A DNA stretch of 64,000 nt, taken from positions 1 to 64,000 of IMG/VR virus record IMGVR_UViG_3300046004_000818, one strand, 5' to 3'. Position 1 is the first letter of the stretch. The number at the start of each line of letters is the position of its first letter. This DNA comes from a virus. The notes below the pieces were generated by a model. It searched no databases. It saw only the letters and a program-made list of their open reading frames with translations, and was not told the DNA's origin. The translations under genes and the position numbers were made by a program. Positions 16,567 to 23,664 of the stretch are shown here, piece after piece.

Positions 16567-17778
16567 ATGACTTTCGCCTACATCGACAAAACTGGTGCAC
16601 AGCAACAAGTGGATATCCCTGCTGAAGAGATGTTCTCTGGTGCACTCAAGGCTAACCTGAGTCCAGTGGCCTTCATTAACCAGAAGTTCGCTGATGCTGA
16701 CCTGTCTATCGGCCCTGCTTTCAAGCAGATGCAAGCTGGTATGGGCATCTGCTCTCCCGGCACGGACAATCCCTATGGCCTGAAGTCTACCAGCATGGCT
16801 AACCTGCTGGATGGTACTGGCGGTTTTGGTGCTAACACGCAGCAAAACACCACACCTTTCGGTACTTCGTCCCGCGCCTTCACGATCATCTCGGTGATCG
16901 ATGCCATTGAATCGGCTATGGCTAAGGACCGTACTACGGATGCTGACAACTTCTACAGCATGGTCGGTGCTACCCTCGCCTTGAACAGCGAGCATTTTGA
17001 GCAGCCTGTGGTGGACTACGGCACTGTCGGTGGACCTGAGTCTGCCAAGTCACAGCGCGTTGTGCAAGGTGCTAACCCACCGAAGATGGCGTTCTTCAAG
17101 ACTGCTGACCGTATCCGCCGCATCGGATCGTGGACAGTTGGTATGGAGTGGACTCAGCAAGCTCTCCGCGCTACGACCTTGGATTTCGTGACCATGACAA
17201 TGGCTCGGTATCTGCAGGTTGAGCGTGATGAACGTGCTTACCGCTACGTGGCTGATCTGTATACTGGTAACGGTGATCTGGTGGTTGGTGCAGTCTCTGC
17301 CGTGACTACCACTTCTCTGGACTCTGCCGCTACTGGTGGTGTGGTTACCCACAAGTCTTGGATCAAGTTCTTGGCCCGTAACCGTAAGTATCGCAAGATC
17401 ACCCATTGCATCTGCGATATCGACACCTACCTGAAGATCGAGTCCCGTACTGGTCGCCCCGGTTCTAACAACTACGATCCTACCCTGTCGCGTATCGACC
17501 CACAACTGGTTTCTCCGAACCAGACGTTCGGTGGTGATGTGAAGTGGATCATCGTTGACTCGGCTGCTGAAGGTGGTCCGGTTCCTGCAAACACTGTCTA
17601 CGCCATTGATGCCAGCACTGCCATCACCTTGGTGACCAACAGCAATGCGGCCTACAGCGCGGTGGAAGCCTTCGCTCTCAAGCGCACCGAAGCCATGCGC
17701 CTTGACTGGTCCGAAGAAGTGTTCCGCACTTTCGGTGACAGCGATCTGCGCTCCTTCGACGTTCTGACGATTGCTTAA
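16567..17778 (+). CDS. Major capsid protein
   Basis: This 403-residue protein is preceded by a strong AGGAG site and uses the most G/C-biased codons in the window. It follows protease, scaffold and decoration genes. The segments DRIRRIGSWTVGMEWTQQAL and YLQVERDERAYRYVADLYTG resemble the spine helix region of HK97-fold capsid proteins. It would form the icosahedral shell. No long N-terminal delta domain is seen, consistent with a separate scaffold protein. Confidence 0.82.
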   Translation: MTFAYIDKTGAQQQVDIPAEEMFSGALKANLSPVAFINQKFADADLSIGPAFKQMQAGMGICSPGTDNPYGLKSTSMANLLDGTGGFGANTQQNTTPFGTSSRAFTIISVIDAIESAMAKDRTTDADNFYSMVGATLALNSEHFEQPVVDYGTVGGPESAKSQRVVQGANPPKMAFFKTADRIRRIGSWTVGMEWTQQALRATTLDFVTMTMARYLQVERDERAYRYVADLYTGNGDLVVGAVSAVTTTSLDSAATGGVVTHKSWIKFLARNRKYRKITHCICDIDTYLKIESRTGRPGSNNYDPTLSRIDPQLVSPNQTFGGDVKWIIVDSAAEGGPVPANTVYAIDASTAITLVTNSNAAYSAVEAFALKRTEAMRLDWSEEVFRTFGDSDLRSFDVLTIA

Positions 17779-17823
17779 TAGTGTCTAGTGGCAGGCTAAT
17801 AACCTGCCACATCCACCACCATC

Positions 17824-18009
17824 ATGACACAGCAACTCATCTTAGACGAGAAGGGCGAATTTTTCGTCAACACCTCTCAATTCGCCTTCATTGACACTAG
17901 CACTAATGTTCGCTTTGAACCCGGTATGCATGTCAAAACGAAGCAGACTGAATGGATGAAAGGGCAACCTGTCATTCAGAAGGTCGTAGCTGAAAAGCCA
18001 GTTAAATAA
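17824..18009 (+). CDS. Hypothetical small protein after the major capsid gene
   Basis: This 61-residue, charged protein of unknown function (FFVNTSQFAFIDTSTNVRF in its first half, KKA/EKPVK-like basic end) lies between the capsid gene and a strong terminator. It has no convincing Shine-Dalgarno sequence, but the frame is open over its whole unit and the spacing is tight. It may be a minor head component. Confidence 0.5.
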   Translation: MTQQLILDEKGEFFVNTSQFAFIDTSTNVRFEPGMHVKTKQTEWMKGQPVIQKVVAEKPVK

Positions 18010-18026
18010 GTCGAAGCCGATGAATA

Positions 18027-18052
18027 GAAAAGCCCTCCTAGGAGGGCTTTTC
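18027..18052. terminator. Bidirectional intrinsic terminator
   Basis: GAAAAGCCCTCC-TA-GGAGGGCTTTTC is a 12-bp perfect stem with A- and T-rich flanks. It can stop rightward transcription from the capsid operon and leftward transcription of the GIY-YIG endonuclease, whose stop codon lies immediately to its right. Confidence 0.85.
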
Positions 18053-18895
18053 TTATGCTTCACATATGGCTACAGGTAGCTTAACACCTCTGTATGTATC
18101 TGTTATGTGTCTTCTAACTGTATCATAAGATATACCAAGGTAGGCTGCTGCAGCTTTGGCTGTTTTAAAGACTCTAGGCAGAGTGCTTTCACTAGTCCAC
18201 ACTAATACTTCTATACTATTACCTGGCAGATTCCCTAACATATCTAACCTAGTTACTCCGGTCTTCATCTTGCTAAGCTTATCTTTGGTCTCTGCAGTGT
18301 GCCTTCGTCCAGAGCTTGTCACGCGCAACTTCTCAATATGATCAGAAGTAAGCTGTCTTCCAGTATTCGCAACCCTAAGTTTCTCTCTAGTAGCACTTGA
18401 TGTAAGTCTTCCAGTGTTAGCTTTACTAATCTTTTTACGGCACTCTTCTGTTATAACTTTACCTAAACTGGCTTTACTTATGTTGCGTTTATGCTCTAGG
18501 CTTAAGGCTTTTCCTAACCTTTGCTGCCTGAGCCTTTCTTTCGTAAGTTCAGTATGCCTATACCCTATAGTGCCTTCACCACCTTCTGTAAGGTTATACC
18601 CCATTGGTGCAAGACTTCCTCTAGCAGCTATGAGCCTCTTTTCTTCCTCTCTTATGTCTGACTTACTATTATTTCCCTCTAGTAGTATAGCATAGCTAAA
18701 GGCTTCAGGCCCATATGTTGCCAAAGCCCTATGAAGATATGTATTAGCCCTATGCTTTCCTATGTGCTCCAACAGTCTTTTGTAAATGTTAGAGCTTTGA
18801 CCTATGTACTCTTTACCACTCTGATTGTGGCGTACACAGTACACTCCAGTGATAGCGTGCCTAGGGTCTAAATCTAACAAGTTATACCATATCAT
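18053..18895 (-). CDS. GIY-YIG homing endonuclease with NUMOD repeats
   Basis: This 280-residue free-standing homing endonuclease is inserted on the opposite strand between head genes. The N-terminal GIY-YIG domain has TGVYCVRHNQSGKEYIGQSS and the downstream Arg/Glu region (RLLEHIGKHR; REEEKRLI). The middle carries at least four NUMOD3-like repeats with (R)RKKISKANTGR-type cores, and the C terminus ends in a helix-turn-helix-like KTAKAAAAYLGISYDTVRRH. The first codons overlap the upstream ribbon-helix-helix gene (ATGA), indicating coupled translation. Confidence 0.9.
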   Translation of the reverse strand: MIWYNLLDLDPRHAITGVYCVRHNQSGKEYIGQSSNIYKRLLEHIGKHRANTYLHRALATYGPEAFSYAILLEGNNSKSDIREEEKRLIAARGSLAPMGYNLTEGGEGTIGYRHTELTKERLRQQRLGKALSLEHKRNISKASLGKVITEECRKKISKANTGRLTSSATREKLRVANTGRQLTSDHIEKLRVTSSGRRHTAETKDKLSKMKTGVTRLDMLGNLPGNSIEVLVWTSESTLPRVFKTAKAAAAYLGISYDTVRRHITDTYRGVKLPVAICEA

Positions 18896-19038
18896 GATTT
18901 ACTATGTCTTGCTAGGTATTCGTCAATAATGCTTCTAAGAAGCCACGATATAGAGACACCATTTTTCAATGCTAGCTTTTCCAGCTTATCTTTTGAAGAT
19001 AAGGATACTCTGGCTATAATATTTGCCATCAGCTTCAT
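18892..19038 (-). CDS. Small ribbon-helix-helix protein coupled to the GIY-YIG gene
   Basis: This 48-residue protein reads MKLMANIIARVSLSSKDKLE, then LALKNGVSISWLLRSIIDEY: one strand and two helices typical of CopG/Arc repressors. The start has an AAAGG site, with ATG 19029 as an alternative. Its stop overlaps the start of the homing endonuclease by ATGA. A 21-bp palindrome lies 19 bp upstream of its start codon over a -10-like box. Autoregulation of the endonuclease unit is the simplest reading. Confidence 0.7.
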   Translation of the reverse strand: MKLMANIIARVSLSSKDKLEKLALKNGVSISWLLRSIIDEYLARHSKS

Positions 19039-19056
19039 GACACCCTTTCTTAGTAT

Positions 19057-19077
19057 TTGTAATACATTGTATCACAA
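19057..19077 (-). promoter_or_regulatory. 21-bp near-palindrome at the leftward promoter, candidate operator
   Basis: TTGTAATACA-T-TGTATCACAA has 9 of 10 arm positions complementary. Read leftward it contains TACAAT, a -10-like box for the ribbon-helix-helix/endonuclease unit. The site also lies 28 bp from a rightward -10-like TATACT (19105-19110), so one bound protein could affect both directions. Confidence 0.5.
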
Positions 19078-19163
19078 TTTATCCTGAAATTTAGCTACGT
19101 AGTTTATACTTGTGCAATTTTTGACGCAGCTAGCTCAGCTAGATAGGTGTATCATCAAAACCT

Positions 19164-19661
19164 ATGCCAATTACTTCGTTCACAACCTTTGACGAGATTC
19201 GCGCAGCTTTGGGAGTATCTGCCACAGAGCTTCCAGACAGTATTATAGGTCAGGAACAATATAGCACACTTGCAGTCTTAGACCTTGAGGCTGTCAATTC
19301 TGGCATACCTGCACTGTACTCTACGATTTTTGCACTTCCCGAGGCTAACCGATCTGCTGCTGAACAGCGGTACTACTTGTTAGTAAGATTGTTCATAACC
19401 TACGCAATAGCTCGCAACCTCTTAACCTCGTTACCCCTGTTCTCAGTATCTCGGTTATCTGACGGTCGTGCAGAATTTACTCGTCAACCTGACATATTTG
19501 AAGATGTGCGTCTAGGTGTTCAAGGTATGTTCAATACCTTGCGTACCAAGCTCACTACTTCTTATGTAGGTCTTGCTCCCCTTGAAGAGGCTTACAAACA
19601 AGCTAGCTTCAACTTCACAGTGTCTACGGGGCTGGGCCTAGACCCTGTGACAAATGCCTAG
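19164..19661 (+). CDS. Putative head-tail connector protein
   Basis: This 165-residue, largely helical protein is the first gene after the head module and before the tail genes. Its length and helical pattern (EQRYYLLVRLFITYAIARNL; FEDVRLGVQGMFNTLRTKL) fit a gp6-like adaptor that binds beneath the portal. It overlaps the next gene by 8 bp. No specific motif is recognised. Confidence 0.55.
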   Translation: MPITSFTTFDEIRAALGVSATELPDSIIGQEQYSTLAVLDLEAVNSGIPALYSTIFALPEANRSAAEQRYYLLVRLFITYAIARNLLTSLPLFSVSRLSDGRAEFTRQPDIFEDVRLGVQGMFNTLRTKLTTSYVGLAPLEEAYKQASFNFTVSTGLGLDPVTNA

Positions 19662-20493
19662 TCTATTTGATGTTGCCAAGCACTTTGATGATATACCTGC
19701 CACTGATGGGTATACTGGAGCAGCTTTATTCAAGGTTCAAACTAGCACTTTCTTAGGTGCTAGTCCAGATGGCTCTGTAGCTCAGAAGCGTGTCTTCTCT
19801 ATGGACCCCGCCTTGACTATGCCTGTTCGTAGTTGCATAGTCACACTGGGTGAACGCTACATAACAGGTTCCACAATACTGGACGGTATCTACGGTCAAG
19901 CTATCCGTAGATCATACTGGGCAAAGCTGGTCACTGATAGCTTTGAGATACTTACACCGGGACAAGCCTGCCTTGGAACTGCAGGTGTTTCAGCCTATGG
20001 TCGTAGAGCATACCTTAAAGATACTGTCAACGGAGTAACAGACTCTGAGTATGACCCTTTCTGGGAAATATTCTTTGCCACTTCTGAATCTGTATTCAAA
20101 GGTAGCTTTTTCAAATCTGGTACCACGTTCTACCGTGCTAGGTCTCTCCACCTTGATGAAGCAGGCTTCCAGAACGCCGCTAGCGACGAGATTGATGCAG
20201 GGTCAAGGGTAAGTGTCACGTTTGCTCAAACGGGCCTCTACGACCCAATAAACGATTCCTACGCTGCCGGGAGCCTCACTACTACGGGTTTCTTAGTCGA
20301 TAGATATAAGATTTACGATCTGCTATCGTCTGCAGACAAGTTGAACCACGCAGGGGATATGACCTTGGTGGTAGCATCGAGTGCAGTTACTCCAGTGATA
20401 GGCCGTAACATTACTGTTGCTAGTCAGAACTACAGCATCCTTAATCGCACATCTGAGCAAGACGCTTGGAACCTCCATGTACGGAGGGTGTGA
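19654..20493 (+). CDS. Hypothetical head-tail joining or neck protein
   Basis: This 279-residue, beta-rich protein of unknown family sits between the connector and the tail completion genes. The position predicts a neck component such as a head-closure (stopper) protein, although it is longer than most. The last third (VDRYKIYDLL to YSILNRTSEQDAWNLHVRRV) resembles the head-closure fold region in length and content. Its stop overlaps the next start (ATGA). Confidence 0.45.
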   Translation: MPSLFDVAKHFDDIPATDGYTGAALFKVQTSTFLGASPDGSVAQKRVFSMDPALTMPVRSCIVTLGERYITGSTILDGIYGQAIRRSYWAKLVTDSFEILTPGQACLGTAGVSAYGRRAYLKDTVNGVTDSEYDPFWEIFFATSESVFKGSFFKSGTTFYRARSLHLDEAGFQNAASDEIDAGSRVSVTFAQTGLYDPINDSYAAGSLTTTGFLVDRYKIYDLLSSADKLNHAGDMTLVVASSAVTPVIGRNITVASQNYSILNRTSEQDAWNLHVRRV

Positions 20494-20996
20494 TGGGAAA
20501 GATGTTTGAGTTCAAAGGTCTGAACAACTTTAGAAATTCTATAGAAGGTAGGAAAGCCTCTATAGAGAAGAGGGCAAATGCAGCCTTCAGAGAGTATGTG
20601 GCAGATGTTTTAACGGAACTATCTCTTAACACACCTCAGTGGTCAGGAGACTTAGCTGCATCTTGGCGCGTGAAAGCTCAAGGTAGCAGTGGTACTAGGT
20701 CAGTGCGTACTGCAGGATACTATGGGCAAACTCCCTTTAAGCAAAATCCATATGATTCTCCTGCTCCCTTCCGCAAAGGATCAATGCCAGCGGTCGATTA
20801 TGCGTTAGCCAGAAACACAGATGTTATAAACACTATCTACTATAACACTAGGGTGACTATTTACAATGACAACCCTACTGGAGATACCATTACAGAATCT
20901 GGCTTAAGGCCGGGTAACTTCATACCCGGAGATATAATGGCTATAGCTCACGTTACCTATAAGTTTAGAATAGCAGGAGCAGGTACATGGAACTAG
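20493..20996 (+). CDS. Putative tail completion protein, HK97 gp10-like
   Basis: This 167-residue protein begins MGKMFEFKGLNNFRNSIEGR, helical and basic, and contains TPQWSGDLAASWRV, a feature of gp10/Z-type tail completion proteins that cap or help join the tail. ATG 20493 is chosen over 20466 because GGAGGG lies just upstream and it forms an ATGA junction with the previous gene. It overlaps the next gene by 10 bp. Confidence 0.6.
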   Translation: MGKMFEFKGLNNFRNSIEGRKASIEKRANAAFREYVADVLTELSLNTPQWSGDLAASWRVKAQGSSGTRSVRTAGYYGQTPFKQNPYDSPAPFRKGSMPAVDYALARNTDVINTIYYNTRVTIYNDNPTGDTITESGLRPGNFIPGDIMAIAHVTYKFRIAGAGTWN

Positions 20997-21394
20997 CAAG
21001 ACAAGCGATAGTTACCGCTGTAGAGGCTGTGAAGGCTGGTGCACCTGTAGCTGGCCTTATCATCGAATACGATAACCGTATCATTGTTGATACGCAGACA
21101 CAGACCAAACCATTTTTCTGTGTGAACATGGTGTTAATGAACGGGCGTCAAGCAGACCTGAATGCCAAACCTATCCATAGGTTCAATGGTCAAATACATA
21201 TAGCTGCTGCAGTTAAGGACGGAGCAGGGTCTTCAGACGCCTTGAAATTACTTGACTACTTCTACCCACTACTGCATCAGAGAGCTTTAGGTAGCATCCG
21301 TACACATATGGCTAAACCTGCTCCAATGAAACCACATCTTGGCTGGTGTTACTACCCTATGCTAATCCCTTTCTGGTTTGACAAAACTTACTAA
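20987..21394 (+). CDS. Putative tail terminator protein
   Basis: This 135-residue protein follows the gp10-like gene and precedes the tail tube gene, the position of the gpU-like terminator that caps the tail and sets its final length. It has an N-terminal helix (ARQAIVTAVEAVKAG) followed by alternating strands and a KLLDYFYPLLHQRAL helix, consistent with that fold. Assignment is by order and size. Confidence 0.6.
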   Translation: MELARQAIVTAVEAVKAGAPVAGLIIEYDNRIIVDTQTQTKPFFCVNMVLMNGRQADLNAKPIHRFNGQIHIAAAVKDGAGSSDALKLLDYFYPLLHQRALGSIRTHMAKPAPMKPHLGWCYYPMLIPFWFDKTY

Positions 21395-21494
21395 GTGTTA
21401 GAACTGTCATACAAGAAACCACCCGAGTATTAAGAGTCAGTCCCCTCTGCCCTGAGATACAGAGTATTATCCCTCAACTTTCTGGAGAAACATT

Positions 21495-22715
21495 ATGCCC
21501 TTAGCATCTAGCTCACTTGTCCAAGTACGATACATTGCCGAAGCCACTTTTGGCGTGATCCCCGGCGCTGGTAATCCGAAGAACCTACGAATCACTGGTG
21601 AGTCCTTGAACTACGACATTTCCAAGGAATCGTCCAAGGAAATCAATAGTACCCGTACCGTATCCTCTGTCACTGCTACCACGGCCTCTGCCAATGGCGG
21701 CGTCAATGGCGAACTGTCCTATCAGGAATGGGATACCTTGATGGCGGCTACCTTGCAGTCTACTTGGACTGTTTTCGGTACCAATGGTGTTTCTGGTGCT
21801 TCGTCTAGCATTGCCTACACTGCCACAACTCTGACAGCCTCGGTTGCTACCGCTGGTAACGACTCTTGGGCCAGCCTGAAGAAGGGTCAATGGTTCCGTG
21901 TTGTTCACGCAGCTTCGCCCAACGATGGTAAGCTGTTCCGTGTGTCTAGCTCTGTAGCTCCAAGCACTACAGTGATCACCTTGGATGCCGGTACTCCAGC
22001 TAGTGTAGCAGCTACTTTGGTTGGTGGCTTCATTCAGACTCGTCGCCTGACTCACGGTGTTATTCAGACCAGCTATGTGATCGAACGTGCCAATACCGAC
22101 ATTAGTCAGTTCTTGGCCTACACTGGTATGACTCCTAGCAAGATGACCATTCAGGTCCAGTCTGCCAGTCTGTCGTCTATCAGCTTCGACTTCATGGGCA
22201 AGTCTGCTACTCGCGGTGCAGCTACACAGTTGCCGGGTTCCCCTGTCAACTCTTACGCCTTTGATGTGCAGTCTGGTGTGTCCGGTTCGTCTTGTGCCCT
22301 GTGGGAAGGTGGCGCACCTATCACTGGTACCTTCGTCAAGTCTGTGCAGTTGACCTATGACAACGCTCTGCGTAGTCAGGAAGCTATCTGCACCTTGGGC
22401 GCTGTAGCTATCGGCTCCGGTACGATCAATCTGACTGGTACTCTGTCGGTGTACTTCGCAGATGGCACCTTGTTTGACAAGTTCAAAACCAATACCAATT
22501 CCAGCTTGGCCTTCTCCAGCCTTGATACCGCTGGTAACGGTTACGTCTTCTCTATGCCAGTGGTCAATATCACTAGCTGGAAGGTATCTGCTGGTTCTAA
22601 GGATCAGGACATGATGATTGATATCAACTTCACTGCTCTGCGTGACGCTGCCAATGCTGATGCTACCTTGCAAAAGGCCTTCTTCATTGACTCTGTTGGC
22701 GTAGCTACTAGCTAA
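21495..22715 (+). CDS. Tail tube protein
   Basis: This 406-residue protein starts PLASSSLVQVRYIAEATFGV and continues ITGESLNYDISKESSKEINS, a pattern shared by long phage tail tube proteins. Hexamers of it stack around the tape measure to build the tail. Codon use is strongly biased as in the capsid gene, fitting hundreds of copies per virion. It has a GGAG site upstream. The large size suggests an extra domain exposed on the tube surface. Confidence 0.8.
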   Translation: MPLASSSLVQVRYIAEATFGVIPGAGNPKNLRITGESLNYDISKESSKEINSTRTVSSVTATTASANGGVNGELSYQEWDTLMAATLQSTWTVFGTNGVSGASSSIAYTATTLTASVATAGNDSWASLKKGQWFRVVHAASPNDGKLFRVSSSVAPSTTVITLDAGTPASVAATLVGGFIQTRRLTHGVIQTSYVIERANTDISQFLAYTGMTPSKMTIQVQSASLSSISFDFMGKSATRGAATQLPGSPVNSYAFDVQSGVSGSSCALWEGGAPITGTFVKSVQLTYDNALRSQEAICTLGAVAIGSGTINLTGTLSVYFADGTLFDKFKTNTNSSLAFSSLDTAGNGYVFSMPVVNITSWKVSAGSKDQDMMIDINFTALRDAANADATLQKAFFIDSVGVATS

Positions 22716-22764
22716 TCTAGGTAACTAGCAACACTATCTCCCGGTTGGTTGGTGGTGTGATTAG

Positions 22765-22795
22765 CCCGGTGGACGAAAGTTCACCGGGTTTTTCT
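22765..22795 (+). terminator. Intrinsic terminator after the tail tube gene
   Basis: CCCGGTGGAC-GAAA-GTTCACCGGG (one G-T pair) with a stable GAAA loop is followed by TTTTTC. It would reduce transcription from the tail tube gene into the less-needed chaperone and tape measure genes. Confidence 0.88.
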
Positions 22796-22843
22796 ATTTT
22801 CTGATGTAGAATCTTGGTTCCACTAACCAACTAGGATAAACCT

Positions 22844-23260
22844 ATGTCAAACGCTATTGACTTCTTCAACACCTTCGCCACTGACTCTGTAAAAGAGTCT
22901 AAGGGAACTGAAACCACGATGCCCGGTTGCGGCGATACCAAGTTCATAGTAGCCCGTGCTGGTAATGTCGAATATAACCGTTTGCTCTCTAGCCTCTACA
23001 AGCGCAATCGTGCACTGCTTGACAGCAAGGGTGAGACAGCCAATGCTAAGTCTGACGAAATCTTGGCAGAAGTCTATGCCAAAACAATTCTCTTGGGCTG
23101 GTCTGGCACCCTCTTGATTAAGGGCGTAGCTACTGCTTATAGCGAACAAGCTGCTAAGGGCTTGCTGTTGCTCAAAGACTTCCGCGCTGTGGTGGAGTCT
23201 GTAGCATCCGACATGAACACCTTCAAGGCAGTTCAGGATGATGAAGACGCAAAAAACTAA
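22844..23260 (+). CDS. Tail assembly chaperone (lambda G-like)
   Basis: This 138-residue helical protein precedes the tape measure gene. Tail chaperones coat the tape measure during assembly. The gene ends in the slippery heptamer A AAA AAC at 23251-23257, immediately before TAA, so a fraction of ribosomes should shift to -1 and make a longer form. AGGA lies upstream of the ATG. A -10-like TAGAAT (22807-22812) and a terminator separate it from the tube gene. Confidence 0.85.
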   Translation: MSNAIDFFNTFATDSVKESKGTETTMPGCGDTKFIVARAGNVEYNRLLSSLYKRNRALLDSKGETANAKSDEILAEVYAKTILLGWSGTLLIKGVATAYSEQAAKGLLLLKDFRAVVESVASDMNTFKAVQDDEDAKN

Positions 23261-23601
23261 CAGCCTATCTTGAGTGGTCTGTTAAATGGGGTGGAGAGGT
23301 AAAATCTCTCCAACAGATGCAGGAAGAAACAGGCATAACCCCAAAGGCCCTTCTTGATAGGCCCTCCTTGGATCAGCGATGGTTCTTTGCTAAATCTGTA
23401 TTTGATGATCTAAGCGGTAGTAGGAACTATACGGCAGGTGGTCCAGCTAACATACCGTACACTGTGTATAGTATGTATGCCCATGATAGAGGCTTCTCGC
23501 AGTTAGACTTAATAGATGTGTGGGAAGACTTGTCACTTATTGACAGTATCTGGCTTACCAAAGTAGTAGAAAAGCAAGCAGCACAACGAAAGAGCACCTG
23601 A
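22844..23601 (+). CDS. Tail assembly chaperone frameshift fusion (lambda GT-like)
   Basis: After -1 slippage at A AAA AAC (23251-23257) reading continues CTA ACA GCC... in an open frame to TGA at 23599-23601, giving a fusion of about 252 residues. The extension (YLEWSVKWGGEVKSLQQ, then EETGITPKALLDRPS) lacks a good start of its own; ATG 23317 has no ribosome site. This G/GT arrangement is conserved in long-tailed phages and the ratio of the two products matters for tail assembly. Confidence 0.88.
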
Positions 23602-23617
23602 TGGTGCTCTTTTTATT
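23591..23617 (+). terminator. Intrinsic terminator at the end of the chaperone gene
   Basis: AGAGCACC-TGAT-GGTGCTCT followed by TTTTATTT forms an 8-bp stem with U-tract that overlaps the stop codon of the fusion frame. A second small hairpin (AAATGCT-GTA-AGCATTT) and a -10-like TAAAAT (23630-23635) follow before the tape measure gene. Confidence 0.8.
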
Positions 23618-23664
23618 TGTAGGTTAAGGTAAAATGCTGTAAGCATTTTTTGGAGCGAACAGCA

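Noticed and set aside
21585-22673. 362-codon frame opposite the tail tube gene
   Set aside because: The biased third-position G/C codons of the tube gene remove stop codons on the other strand. There is no ribosome site or promoter, so it is a shadow.
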